From the NCBI GenBank assembly GCA_037903475.1, contig JBAJFG010000445.1, forward strand, positions 2,666,001-2,730,000: a stretch of 64,000 nucleotides of DNA, read 5' to 3'. Shown here in pieces: positions 32,713 through 43,562 of the stretch. Position numbers and translations under genes: made by a program. The notes beneath the pieces are model-generated. The model was not told where the DNA came from. It did not search any database and worked only from the letters and a program-made list of their open reading frames with translations. Origin of the DNA: Ancylostoma caninum (Eukaryota > Nematoda > Chromadorea > Rhabditida > Ancylostomatidae). Position 1 is the first letter of the stretch. Every line of letters starts with the position of its first letter.

Positions 32713-33250
32713 ACAGAATTATAGAAGGTGAATCAGGATCGGACTCGCATCCTTTAGAAATTTCAGCCTAGGCCTCTCTTTCGGGGGTTATTCGATCCCC
32801 TGATCACGAAAATCGCGCTTATTTTCTACCCTAGCGCCGTTTTCGTAAGTTTACGCGGGGAATAATGTAGGAGGGTGAAATAAAATGCAATCTTCGACAA
32901 AGAAATCGAAGTAATGGCAGTGCCAAATGCTGTAGTCTGGCTAACGTACGTGGTGTTACAGTACAAAGTGGCTGCGATTCTCATGTTTATGACATTCATT
33001 AACCCTTTCATCAATTAGTGGAAATTTCGGGGATTTTCTGAGCTCGAATGCGGGAAAGCGCCTGATCAGACTGCCATTTCCTTGCCAGGCTTGACATTTC
33101 CTCTTTGTTTCTTACTATGACCTCATCACATCCTTACAGAACGTGAATGGGATAGGAAAGATAGGAAATAAGTGTGATTTTCGTGATCAGCGAATCGAAT
33201 AACCCTCTAAAGTGAGGAGTCCGATCCTGATTCACCTTCTATAATTCTGT
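32713..33250. mobile_element. Fold-back element with arms of about 110 bp
   Basis: Left arm ACAGAATTATAGAAGGTGAA... is inverted at the right end ...TTCACCTTCTATAATTCTGT; the match extends through GGATCGGACTC and GGTTATTCGAT to CTGATCACGAAAA. No ORF. Confidence 0.85.
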
Positions 33251-35386
33251 TCTTGAAAGCAAGACTATCGGCGACAGAATTGTGCACATATCGCGCGACT
33301 TCTACTCAAAAATTCATCTAGATTCGAAATTCTCACTATCCAACATATAGGTTCGAAATACTAGGTGTACAAAGAGGTGGTATGTAGGTGAAGATTTGTG
33401 GCATTATATATTTCCCACTTTCCTGCACGAAAACAAATAGTTCATGTGACGCCACAGACCAAATATGGAGTGCGTCCAATAGGAAATCGATCGAAATGGA
33501 CAGCACGTGCATTCAAAGTAATTTCGGAAACAATGGTTCTCCTTAGAATGAAACGCAGCGTAAGGTCAAGATGTCAATCATCCATTCAGAATGTTCATGG
33601 ATCTAATCGCTTCAAAGCTAAACGCTCCACATAACAAAGGTATAAAAGTGTTGCTCCAGAGGTTTCAGATATAACGGTGAAAAGCGTTCCAGACAATGAT
33701 ACGAGGGATGACTAAAAAGATCTGGCCGAGTGGAAATCGATCAATGGAGAGATGGCGGTGCTGTGCAACGAGTGAAAGTGCAGAGGTCAGGCGAATCACA
33801 AGATCGATAAGCCAGCACGGTTACCAGCGATCGATGACAGCAAACAAGTTTCAAATGAAGGCAACAATTGCATCAACCCAGTATGACCGATTTGACGTAT
33901 TAGATGTATGTATGTGTCTTCGGAGTAAACAAATTTTCCGAATCACAATCGAGACATTGCTCTTCTTCTTTGAAATTTTAGCAATGTGTTCATTTAATGA
34001 TAGCATTCAGTTCCATTCACTAAATCCACTGCAGAATCAAATCCACCAATTGATCCGACATGACAGCAACAGTAGAATTTCGAAGGTGTGACAGGGAGAA
34101 CAACAATGTGTGGGCCTGATCTTGTAACTAACAATAACGCTCGTTCAAATACATTCAAACAGCTTCAGAACATTGTGTAGTTGTTGTTACAGTTGCATGA
34201 AAGGCGGAGTCAGCCTCATTTTCTGCACACTTTTAGATCATTGTTATCTCGTGTTTAATAAAATGTACAGTTACGGAGAACTCTGCCGATTTTACTTTAT
34301 TATGCTAGCCTAAATCCGAAAATTGTACAATTTGGATGCAAAACCTCACATCAACATGGACTGTTTGAGGAAAAAAAGATGTGATGGAAACAAGGGAAGT
34401 GTAACACAGGTAAACTCTGTAAGGAATGATACTTCGCTGGCAACGCTTAAGAAACCGGCTCATCAAACAATTCTACGTTCTTATCGATGCATGCCCCAAC
34501 CTTAAAGTATAATTCTATACGAAAAGACCACGTAAACGACGAAGTGTACAGCTGATTCGGATAGTTATGGTCTATGACGAAGGTATTATTGTCTGAGTTA
34601 TTGTCATTTAGCAGCTCAATCACGTAAAATCGAAATCGAAATTTCTTTATCAGGCTGAAGGCAAGCCAAGCCCACAGTAACCTGCAAGTTCCTGCCTGTC
34701 CAGTTCCTGTGCCTTTTGAATTTGGATCGCATGCAACACGCAAGACTTCTGGAATTACGCTTCCTGCATCACATGCCATAACTTCCCTAATCGATTATAC
34801 ACAACTATATGCAGCATGCTTGACCGCATTAGGATTAGCTGACAAGGAACTGACGCAGAATAAGTGAGGAAGGAGCAAATCACATCACATGAGTAAACAA
34901 ATCGATTGAGTCAAAGCAGAGCAAGGTTTAAGATTCCTTGATTTACATTAAATTTAGAGATTTTGCTAACATTTTTACATGACGCAAAATAAGAATTGGA
35001 CGGAAGGATTCACCGAAGAATTCGATCCTTGGAAGTGCGATATTTTTAACACTTTGACGATTTAGTACAGTGTAAGTGCTGTTGACTAACATCAAGTTGT
35101 ACGCTTCCACAGGCACAAGTACGGAATTTTAAAACCACACAGTAATAGTGACCAGAGGAAAATTGGTACAATTGTCAGAGTGAAACCTGTCAAATGATAC
35201 TATTACTGGACTTTGGCAACAGATCGCGGTAATACGAACGGAAAGGAGAAATTTTACAAACCTCAACTAGCAACACTAGCTTGTGTTTCTAACATTTGCA
35301 ACTGAAAAAAGGTAAAAGCGTCAACAAAATGTATGAGAGCTTTTAGCAGTCCACCTCGTGTTTTACACGAATATCTATCAAAATAC
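33251..35386. other. Mostly unassigned; weak exon-like pieces
   Basis: Two related blocks near 33470 and 33725 (both with GGAAATCGATC) could be small exons on the plus strand, and a minus-strand stretch 34680-34779 ends at a CAG|GTTACT donor-like site. No frame joins them and no domain is recognised. Confidence 0.25.
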
Positions 35387-35641
35387 TTCTCCTGTCTGAA
35401 CGGTGTAGGGCCAGAACAAGGAAAAATGTGAAAAATCTAGTGGGATGATCGGTGGTGGTTCGACGGTCGAGTGTTTCGGCCTGGATATAGGGCGGCGTAT
35501 CGATCGGCGCACGCAACACAAGTGCGGCTGCTGTGGACGACACCGCTGCTGTTCTTCCACGAGTTGCCGGAACGTGTCGAGAAGCACGACCGCCATTCGC
35601 CGACTGCTCGTCGGGACGTCCGTCGAGTACTGGAGTGACCG
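35387..35641 (-). CDS. Probable exon of an unidentified gene
   Basis: 85 codons between acceptor CATTTCAG and donor GAA|GTATTT, phase 0 at both ends. GC-rich in an AT-rich setting. The chosen frame reads DVPTSSRRMAVVLLDTFRQL and continues Arg/Pro-rich. Other frames of this block are also open, so the frame choice rests on the splice sites and composition. It may follow the exons at 36389-36519 in the same gene. Confidence 0.45.
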
Positions 35642-35994
35642 CTGAAATGGATGAAAACGAGCACCTCCACACCAACAAGTTAAAACATGCGCGAACATCG
35701 TTGACCTGTCAAACGTTGCCCAGCGTTCTTCACTTTCACTTGCACCACCCTGCTCACATAGCTTTCTTCATTTTTTTTTGTGCTTCATAGGTTTCCAGTC
35801 GCACTATCGACTATATTGATGTCATCGATTTTCCGCGACTTGTTGACACTGGGCATTCTGCACGAAAATATCCCAGTACTGAACTCAGCGGTGTTCCGCT
35901 ATTCCTCAGGGATCAGTAAAGAATGTCTTTGTACTGAGGTTGTCCACCTTCTCCACTGCGCTAAAGTCGAAAATGATGAGCATTTGCATACATA

Positions 35995-36264
35995 CAGTGG
36001 ACGGCAATGGCGATGGCCCATTTGCGGCCTCGAGAAGGACGTCGCGCAACCGCACCGCGCGTGCCGTAACCGATGTTTCCTGCTGCTGTTATGCTATTTC
36101 TAGCAGGCTTCCTACCCATTTCAAAGATTTTTGACCCAAACGGGAAGAAAAAAGCTTAGAAGTAGCATTCCGACGGCAGACGACACCGATCCCAGCGCGT
36201 GCGGTGCGGTTGCGCGGCGTGCTTCTCGAAGCCGCAAATGGGCCACCGCCATTGCCGTCCACTG
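35995..36264. mobile_element. TA-flanked MITE, 270 bp
   Basis: Inverted ends CAGTGGACGGCAATGGCGAT, continuing to about 35 bp with few mismatches, and TA on both sides. A related right end is at 43490-43562. Confidence 0.85.
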
Positions 36265-36388
36265 TAAGTTAACCTGTCTTTGGTAGGGGAGGGGGTCATA
36301 CTACTACACGCGAGCAAGGCACCTATTTGCTCTCGCCACAGCTTTCAAGTTATTGTTGTCCTCGTTCATCACAAGCCTCACTCCGCAC

Positions 36389-36519
36389 CTTTATGTAGCC
36401 AGAAAGAATCTCCTTGACAAAATGGTGTCCAGAGCATTTATTACTTACAAGGTCCCTTAACATTTCTGCAATGTTTGGAGTTGTTCGTGCTTCAGCAGCT
36501 CCGCGCTGGAACCCACATT
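36389..36519 (-). CDS. Probable exons of an unidentified gene
   Basis: 36449-36519 has acceptor TTTTAG and a perfect GTAAGT donor and reads CGFQRGAAEARTTPNIAEML. After a 36-base intron a tiny exon 36389-36412 (EILSGYIK) would end at GTGCGG in phase 0, matching the start phase of 35387-35641. Reading straight through the short intron is also open for a while, so the tiny exon is tentative. Confidence 0.4.
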
Positions 36520-36734
36520 CTAAAACGACGTGATTTTTGGTCAACGCGAAGTTTCACTAAAAGTTGCTCTCATGGAAAAATTCAAATGCCGATAAAAAAA
36601 CACGGAAGTAGTTTGAGAAAAGGAGGATGTACCTTCATAAAGAAAAGAAAGTGAGAAGGTGATTCAGTGAAGCTACGAATTTACCAACCGTCAAACTGAT
36701 CCCCTTTAAAAGTCCGACATTTCATACTGGACGA

Positions 36735-37012
36735 CAGTGACGGACGCAGGGGGGACGCGCCCCCTCCTCCCCACCCCGAGAATGGGTCGCCAAATTTTCG
36801 AAATTACTTCACAATGCAAAAAAAAATCTTGTATTAGTTTATTTTTAATTGTTTATTTTTATTATTATTTTTAATATAATTTTTATTCGTTTTTTATTAT
36901 TGCAATTAATATTTTTATCAATTTTATTTTCCATCTGGGTCCCCAAAGCGACTGAGACCCCACTTTTTTTCCACCCCCCCCCCCTCCCGCCCACTTTCTG
37001 CGTCCACCACTG
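36735..37012. mobile_element. hAT-type MITE, 278 bp (copy 1)
   Basis: Ends CAGTGACGGACGCAG and TGCGTCCACCACTG, flanked by an exact 8-bp duplication CTGGACGA (36727-36734 and 37013-37020). An 8-bp target duplication with CAG...CTG ends is typical of hAT elements. The inside is AT-rich with homopolymer C/G runs near the ends. Confidence 0.9.
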
Positions 37013-37278
37013 CTGGACGACCTAATAATTCGTGCAAGTAGTTTCCTGTCGGCAGATATGCTGAGCTGGTTAAAAAGTTATGCAACACATACTATCATTT
37101 ATAGATTCTCCTGTTGAAATAGGATCCCAATCGAAAATACATGTAGGAGACCCCAGTGGCTCGCATCCTAAAAATTCGCTGATATTATTTTTCTCATTCT
37201 GGATCGGTCATGAATCCTTGGATTGAAGCCTTGAATATGCTGAGCAGGCAGATGTTCAACCAGAAAATAAATTCTTAC

Positions 37279-37362
37279 TGCTTTTCTTTGCAATGTGCCG
37301 GCAGTGTTTTTATCTGGATTCCCACAATTTGGGCGTAATTTACTGGTTCCACCGGCCAGATT
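37279..37362 (-). CDS. Probable exon of an unidentified gene
   Basis: 28 codons between TATATTCAG and GTAAGA, phase 0 at both ends, reading NLAGGTSKLRPNCGNPDKNT. Probably upstream of the 36449-36519 exon in the same gene, but that exon starts in another phase, so at least one exon is missing between them. Confidence 0.4.
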
Positions 37363-37910
37363 CTGAATATAAGTAGAGCAGGCAACGAAGACTAATTTTG
37401 TACTATTCGGGACACCTGTTGAGTAGATCAATAGCTACCCTCACGATTCCCAGAAAAGGTTCCAAATTTAGCCTCCAGTCACGACGTTCCGAAGGAAGTC
37501 ATTCCTTTTTCAATAGATATGCTAGGATTCCGTGATCCGGCTTGGCCTGTCAAAATTACGCGGCTCGTCATATTCTCATGTCATAATTAGTGAAGTATTC
37601 GATAAGTGAATAACTACTGACTGGTTGATGCTCCCTCATGTGGCCCTTGAGTATCTGGTAATTAATTATACAATTCTGATTTTTATATGAAACAAGTTTG
37701 GCAGATGATATCTCCACAGTTCCACTTCATGATTCCCCCTTTGTTCTTCCTTATGTTCCTCCCTCACCATCACTTGTACTATTTCTCAACACCTTTCGAA
37801 ATTTTTCTTTGAGAGTAACTTCCTTGAGTCTCTGGAGAATTCAGAGAAACTCTTGTGAGTTCCACCATGAAGCGATTAAATCGTCTGTCGCTCTAAATAT
37901 CAGTAATAAT

Positions 37911-38161
37911 CAGTGGCGGACGCAAAAAGTGGGCGGGAGGGGGGGGGGGTGGGGAAAAAAGTGAGGTCTCCGCCGTTTTGGGGAACCAGACGGAAAATAA
38001 AATTAATAAAAATATCAATTATAATAATAAGTAATAAATAAAAATAACATTAAAAATAAACGAGTAAAAATAAACTAATACAAGACTTTTATATGTATTG
38101 CAAAGTAATTTCAAAAATTTGCCGACCCATTCTCGGGGGGGGGGGCCTGCGTCCGCCACTG
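37911..38161. mobile_element. hAT-type MITE, 251 bp (copy 2, inverted)
   Basis: Ends CAGTGGCGGACGCA and TGCGTCCGCCACTG, flanked by an exact 8-bp duplication GTAATAAT (37903-37910 and 38162-38169). It is an inverted copy of 36735-37012. Nearly perfect ends suggest it is younger than copy 1. Confidence 0.92.
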
Positions 38162-38309
38162 GTAATAATGTAGTCTTTACCAACAACAAACTTGAAACTA
38201 GTGCGAACACTGGAAGGAATTAGTGGAGATTCATTATCCAGAATTGATCGTGAGTAAATAAAAAGAAAACAGTTCCAGTAGATCAGACTTCGTCCTCAGG
38301 CACTTTAAC

Positions 38310-38450
38310 CGGGTTAGCCGCATGCAAGTACCGGGAAGGCCGAAGCACCTTAGTCGGCCTGGCCGGTGTTATGAGTGCGGCCTGACCGGTGTGTGTCCGC
38401 GGCCTGCCTGAAATGTAACGTCGGCCTGCCCGGTAAGCCGTTCAAGGGAT
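38310..38450. repeat. CCTGxCCGGT-type GC-rich repeats
   Basis: Several variants of GGCCTGACCGGTG and GGCCTGCCCGGT, like the cluster at 40970-41125. Confidence 0.7.
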
Positions 38451-38661
38451 TGCGGGGAACCCTTCTCCATGAACTAAAACAGAGTTTTAAGCAAAAATAA
38501 CACCAAAACATCACTTTTAAAGCAATTACGTTTATTATTGCCATCTTTCTGTACATATAGTGCAACAAAAATGGCCATATCATCATCGAAAAAACACTGA
38601 AGGCAAACAAAAGACAAAAACTGTACAGATTCAAGAAACGATCGACTAATAACAAAAAAAG

Positions 38662-38737
38662 TTATAGATCATGCAGCGTGCAGTGGTCATCAGTTTCGAC
38701 ATCCTCTTTCTGCAGCACGAAACGATCGAAAGCGTAC
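38662..38737 (-). CDS. Terminal exon of an unidentified gene
   Basis: Begins with one base of a split codon after TTTAG and reads YAFDRFVLQKEDVETDDHC, ending at TAA. It joins in frame to the exon at 39613-39689 if a GTGATA donor is used there. Acidic, no known domain. The intron between the two holds the large minisatellite. Confidence 0.5.
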
Positions 38738-38774
38738 CTAAACACGACAATTTAATAAAAAATTGAAAGATTCT

Positions 38775-39535
38775 GGACAGATTACGGGTCCACTACTGCG
38801 CCGGGCGCCCCCTAATGGGGAAATCGCTGGCCGGGCGCCCCCTAACGGGGAAATCGCTGCCGGACGGGTCCACTACTGCGCCGGGCGCCCCCTAATGGGG
38901 AAATCGCTGGCCGGGCGCCCCCTAATGGGGAAATCGCTGCCGGACGGGTCCACTACTGCGCCGGGCGCCCCCTAATGGGGAAATCGCTGGCCGGGCGCCC
39001 CCTAATGGGGAAATCGTTGCCGGACGGGTCCACTACAGCGCCGGGCGCCCCCTAATGGGGAAATCGCTGCCGGACGGGTCCGTTGCTGCGCCGGGCGCCC
39101 CCTAATGGGGAAATCGCTGGCCGGGCGCCCCCTAACGGGGAAATCGCTGCCGGACGGGTCCACTACTGCGCCGGGCGCCCCCTAATGGGGAGATCGCTGG
39201 CCGGGCGCCCCCTAATGGGGAAATCGCTGCCGGACGGGTCCACTACTGCGCCGGGCGCCCCCTAATGGGGAAATCGCTGGCCGGGCGCCCCCTAATGGGG
39301 AAATCGTTGCCGGACGGGTCCACTACAGCGCCGGGCGCCCCCTAATGGGGAAATCGCTGCCGGACGGGTCCGTTGCTGCGCCGGGCGCCCCCTAATGGGG
39401 AAATCGCTGCCGGACGGGTCCGTTGCTGCGCCGGGCGCCCCCTAATGGGGAAATCGCTGCCGGACGGGTCCGTTGCTGCGCCGGGCGCCCCCTAATGGGG
39501 AAATCGCTGCCGGACGGGTCCGTTGCTGTAGCGGA
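38775..39535. repeat. GC-rich minisatellite, 17 copies, with higher-order structure
   Basis: The unit CCGGGCGCCCCCTAATGGGG + AAATCGCTG occurs 17 times, alone or doubled, separated by a 20-bp spacer CGGACGGGTCCACTACTGCG or its CGTTGCTGCG variant. A 290-bp block (about 38797-39086) is repeated almost exactly (39087-39376; one difference seen, AAATCG to AGATCG), followed by 50-bp units. Each unit contains the inverted repeat CCCC-TAAT-GGGG. Confidence 0.95.
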
Positions 39536-39612
39536 TATTGTACATCGTGGTCAAAAGTGCAAAATACAAGCAAACGTTTGGAAAATAATCGTTGAATAAA
39601 CTGACATATCAC

Positions 39613-39689
39613 AGCTCTTCGTAGACAACGGTGTCTTCTTTCTCCACCAATGTTGTGCGATGTTCAGCACGTGGTACTTTAGCTTTGCG
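39613..39689 (-). CDS. Penultimate (or terminal) exon of an unidentified gene
   Basis: Acceptor TTATTTTCAG at 39690-39699. Reads RKAKVPRAEHRTTLVEKEDT then VVYEE. If not spliced, it stops at TGA (39609-39611) one codon after the donor-like site; if spliced at CT|GTGATA, it continues in 38662-38737. Upstream exons are not identified. Confidence 0.5.
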
Positions 39690-39759
39690 CTGAAAATAAG
39701 TTATCGAAGAAAAACAGTGATTCAGACTGATCTAAATCAGTCTGAATCAAGTCTAAATC

Positions 39760-40290
39760 AAGAAGGTGGAACCCTGCAATGGCGAACCCTCAAACCCAGC
39801 TCCTAGTCCAGTGTTCCTGGTTGCCGGTGAAAACGCTTTCCATAGCATGGTTCCACAGATGTTAGTGGCGATGACAGGGGAAATTCTAGATCTAAGACCA
39901 TAAGCCTTGCAGCAGCTCATGGAGCAGAGGGACGGTAAGACCAGCGATAACGAGTTGGACAACAAAGAGAAGGGAGATTCCGGCTCCAATTTCCGATGGA
40001 TCTTTGTAAAGATCAGGCATCACCTTGGACAATTGCTTGTTCAACGATGATCACCACTCGGAACAACTTCTGAGTTCCGTTGAACAGCGCACGATCCTTA
40101 GAAGTATCTCCGACTACAATAAATGTGGCACCAGCCAGCATTTACATTATCAAACCAAATGTGAGAATAGGTGAGATTCCAAGTTCCATGAAGGTTCCTC
40201 GATTTGACGCTAGAATCTCTCGTAGCCGGCAGAGCGTGTTAGCAGAATATGCGGACATAATTCCGGAAAGAAAAAAGTCGTCCTAGTGCT
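39760..40290 (-). pseudogene. sec61a: Processed SEC61-alpha pseudogene fragment
   Basis: On the minus strand the sequence matches the translocon channel subunit Sec61-alpha over about 170 residues without introns: [20 protein letters not shown] near 40210, [13 protein letters not shown] near 40090, [17 protein letters not shown] near 39990, then in another frame [17 protein letters not shown] near 39850. There is an in-frame TAA after GLIM and a frameshift near 39910, and both ends of the protein are missing. Lack of introns suggests a retrocopy. Sec61-alpha normally forms the ER protein-conducting channel; this copy cannot. Confidence 0.85.
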
Positions 40291-40969
40291 AGTTGACTGG
40301 CTATATCCTTAAATGTGGTACTACTATACGTACGTAGGGGTAAAGGCCAATGAGGAAGACAGATGCAGCGAATGAGTGTTCGACAATAAGTGTGAATCAT
40401 TACAATAGAAATTTACATGTTGCTGTTTGAAAGCCTTTGTAATTTGTTCCGTTTGGAGGCAAAAAAAAAACTCCCATTTGTTTAACTAAGGTGATTAACC
40501 TGATAATTTTTCTGCTTTTTCCAATGCAGCGGGATAGAGGTTACAATTACCTGAGTATGTGCGCATTCCCATCTTATTAGGGGGGCCACACGTGTCGTCA
40601 CGGCGAAGCTGACGTTTCACACTCCAGGTGGACATTTTAACGTTGTACTGAGAGGTATAATTGAGAACGCACTAGTGCGGCGACTGGATTCTTGATTTTG
40701 ACGAAAATCGAATCTATATATGAAAACACTTTTTTCTTCAAAAATCATTGGATTGGATCAGCTCGCGTGCGTATTGCAACGCGATGGTCACTACGAGCTG
40801 AATCGCCTGTAATTATAAAGTGGCCGTGGAAAACTTACGCTACTTCAAGAAGTGGTGATGAAGCTGATTCTCGCTGATTCTCCGATAGAGATAGATAAAA
40901 TGAACCCTAAGTTCCCACTTCTCACTAGCGATTATCATTTAGTTATCACAACACACTATCATTCATGTA
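40291..40969. other. Intergenic, nothing recognised
   Basis: No supported frame on either strand. Confidence 0.4.
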
Positions 40970-41125
40970 TGACCGGGGCCTACCCGGTATTCCAATTGTG
41001 TTGTCGGCCTGACCGGTACACCCGCGTCATTCAAACCAATGAACGGGGCCTGCCCGGTGTCGAAAAAGTAATGGCCGGGGCCTGCCCGGTGCCTCAGTTT
41101 TGCTGTCGGCCTGACCGGTGAAAGT
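40970..41125. repeat. CCTGxCCGGT-type GC-rich repeats
   Basis: At least five variants of GGCCTGCCCGGTGT / CGGCCTGACCGGT, adjoining the dispersed repeat at 41129. Confidence 0.8.
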
Positions 41126-41128
41126 GTC

Positions 41129-41216
41129 TGAGGTCAGTTCAAAATGAATAAAAATGAACCGGCGATATAAGAGATAAGGACCGTGGGAATGATACGTATC
41201 GACTGTCACGTTACAT
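41129..41216 (+). repeat. Left direct repeat of a composite unit
   Basis: About 85 bp starting near AAAATGAATAAAAATGAACC and ending ...CACGTTACATCGC, repeated directly and almost exactly at 41512-41598. Confidence 0.85.
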
Positions 41217-41224
41217 CGCGGTAG

Positions 41225-41780
41225 CCATGTCGCATCCCGCTCGCACGGTTGCCGCAACCCGCTCGCACGGTTATCTTGGCCCGCTCGCACAGTATTACGG
41301 CCTATCCGCCGTTGTCGCGGCCCGCTCGCAGACAACCACCCGAGGGGGACGCGAGATGGCTGCGACCCGCTCTGCCGGGGCCCGCTTGCACGGCACTTTT
41401 GTCCGAGTAGTTCCTGTCTGGATACATTATGCACACTCATTATCACGGGACATTTGTTGAACGCCTGATCACTATTCCAGTAACTATTAAAATATCCCCA
41501 GACTTCGCCAGTTCAAAATGAATAAAAATGAACCGGCGATATAAGAGATAAGGACCGTGGGAATGATACGTATCGACTGTCACGTTACATCGCCATGGAT
41601 CGCTGTCAAACGGAACTCATCGCCCGTACTCTCGAAGATGTGCCCGAAACGAAGTGTCGGTGTGAATGATAGCGATAGTGGAAACGATGCCTTTCGATCA
41701 CCACGCCCCGTTTATTATCATCCTTCTTACGTCTGGGGTCTCCTCATTCACTTTATCCATGTGATGATCGCCGGCGGTCG
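41225..41780. repeat. Dispersed GC-rich repeat, inverted copy of 25085-25660
   Basis: Reverse complement of the 25-kb copy. With the extra direct repeat at 41129 it has the look of a unit flanked by short direct repeats. Confidence 0.85.
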
Positions 41781-42418
41781 CCACGATTGCTGGCGAATTC
41801 TGGGGATACTCTTAGCTACTGTTGCAAGCTTCATTCAGATCACCTCGGAAAAATTCTCGTTACTGCGAGTCGTTCTTCAGTTCAGGAAAACACTTATGAA
41901 ATCGAGCAATTATAAGAAGTGTGAGATTTGGAGCTGCAGTCGAAGGAAGCTCAACAGACTATCTATTAGGTGTTAACATAAATCCTTGCGCTTTTGTTTC
42001 GGAGCTTTTCCCCACGTACTTGTTCTTGGCCTACTGAATATCGAGAGAAACTTTTGGTTTATTGGTTTCACTAAAGTAATTGATATATCGATTGATGCGG
42101 TGTGATGGATCGGATCAGTAATGGTGAAAACATGTGGGCTGAACTGGAACTCAATTTTAGTTTCGATTATTTACCCTAAACTGCGGCAAAAACTCCCGAA
42201 ATCAGGCATGTACAATAGCAACGGTGTCGCTTGATGAAAATGCGCGATGTCTGCGATTTCGCGTTTTTTTCGTCGCTTCTGCATAACTCCTTTCAATCTT
42301 GACCACTTTCAAAATGGTGCAGATATTCGGAATCAGGATGACCTAATCAGAAACACAGGTAGCATGCCTAAAATTCAAAAATTTGAGAACTTTTGGTGAT
42401 CATCTAGCAAAATCACCT
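41781..42418. other. Intergenic, nothing recognised
   Basis: No supported gene. Short frames only. Confidence 0.4.
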
Positions 42419-42472
42419 AAGGATACAATTAAGAGAAACTCGCTGTATCGAGTCTCTCCTAATTGTATCCTT
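42419..42472 (+). ncRNA. MicroRNA-like hairpin (candidate)
   Basis: Two arms of about 24 nt (AAGGATACAATTAAGAGAAA... and ...TCTCCTAATTGTATCCTT) pair with two A-C mismatches around a 6-nt loop. Size and pairing would suit a short pre-miRNA. It could equally be the core of a small inverted-repeat transposon; nothing else supports expression. Confidence 0.3.
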
Positions 42473-43489
42473 CCGTATTTTTCCGAAAACGGACAACGCT
42501 ACCTCCTCATTTTTGTGAAGAGGTTGTTAGACTGCGCTAAAAATCCATTATTCGAACTCGGAACGTGGCTAGGGCAAAAACGGTAGCTCATACGACTATA
42601 CCAGGATTTTCTAAAAACTAGAATTACAATTTCGTCGAATTCCACCATTATCTTCACATTTTCAGCTTTCCGAAGACAACACCATTCGTGGAGTTTTCGC
42701 TAATTTTTTGGGCTATTGCGTAAACCTTCTTACTGCGATTGTGCTTGTAGTCGCGCACGGGTGCGATTTGGACAAAAATTGACTTTCTCGTCCCTGAAAA
42801 ACGATTTTGCAAAAAAAAATACTCCTCAGAAGCACAATTCTTCACTCAGTACGACTTTTAGACCTCTGCAGCTGTATTAGCCGGATAATTTTGCGGATGA
42901 ACACACGATTTCGACAGGTTCGCGGTTTTGTGAATTTTCTTTAAAATTTTCACTTTTTCCAGGGGATGTTCTTCAAGTTTCCACTCCAGCAATTCAGAGA
43001 ATATCGATCCATTGACAATAACTCCATTCAATTCATTTCCTTCATATTTCCTTCTCAAGCTCTACCCACGTCCCTGGCAGGCTATAATCGCGGCCTCGGC
43101 ATCGCTCAATCGATGGATCGCTGCACCTCGCCATAGACTGATGCGCCCTGCGGTGCTTTAGCTCCTGATGGATGCGACTACATTTGAAAAGATGAAGAAA
43201 ATACTGAGAAAACGAAACTTGATAGAAAACTAAGAAAACTTTGTTCCACCGAAAAAAATCTGATATAGATTATTTTTCAATTAAATTTTTTTCCGATTTT
43301 TTAGTTTTTTTTTTCGTGCTTGCTGTCAGAAAATTTTACAAATGCGAGGTTTTTCACAGTACGAAAATACAGCACACTTCTTCACAGTACACGGGTTCAC
43401 AGTACAGCATAGTTTTTTTTTTGCCGATTCGCTCGAAAATCCTTGAAATCGAGTAGAATAGCTGCTAAAATTTGCATAACAGCAACAGA

Positions 43490-43562
43490 ATACATAGGTT
43501 ACGGCGAGCGCGACGCCCCTCTCGAGGCCGCAGATGGGCCAACGCCATTGACGTCCACTGTA
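43490..43562. mobile_element. Fragment of the TA-flanked MITE
   Basis: Shares the block CTCGAGGCCGCAGATGGGCC and the end CCACTG followed by TA with 35995-36264. The left end is not found. Confidence 0.6.

Noticed and set aside
35445..35645. Cys/Arg-rich plus-strand frame
   Set aside because: Antisense of the probable minus-strand exon, with no plus-strand splice sites of comparable quality.
38763..39265. Open frames encoding repeated GRAPPNGEIA
   Set aside because: They are translations of the minisatellite; unit length and spacers change frame and no start or splice context supports them.
38775..39535. CRISPR-like array
   Set aside because: Units are adjacent or separated by near-identical spacers, in a eukaryotic setting; it is a minisatellite.
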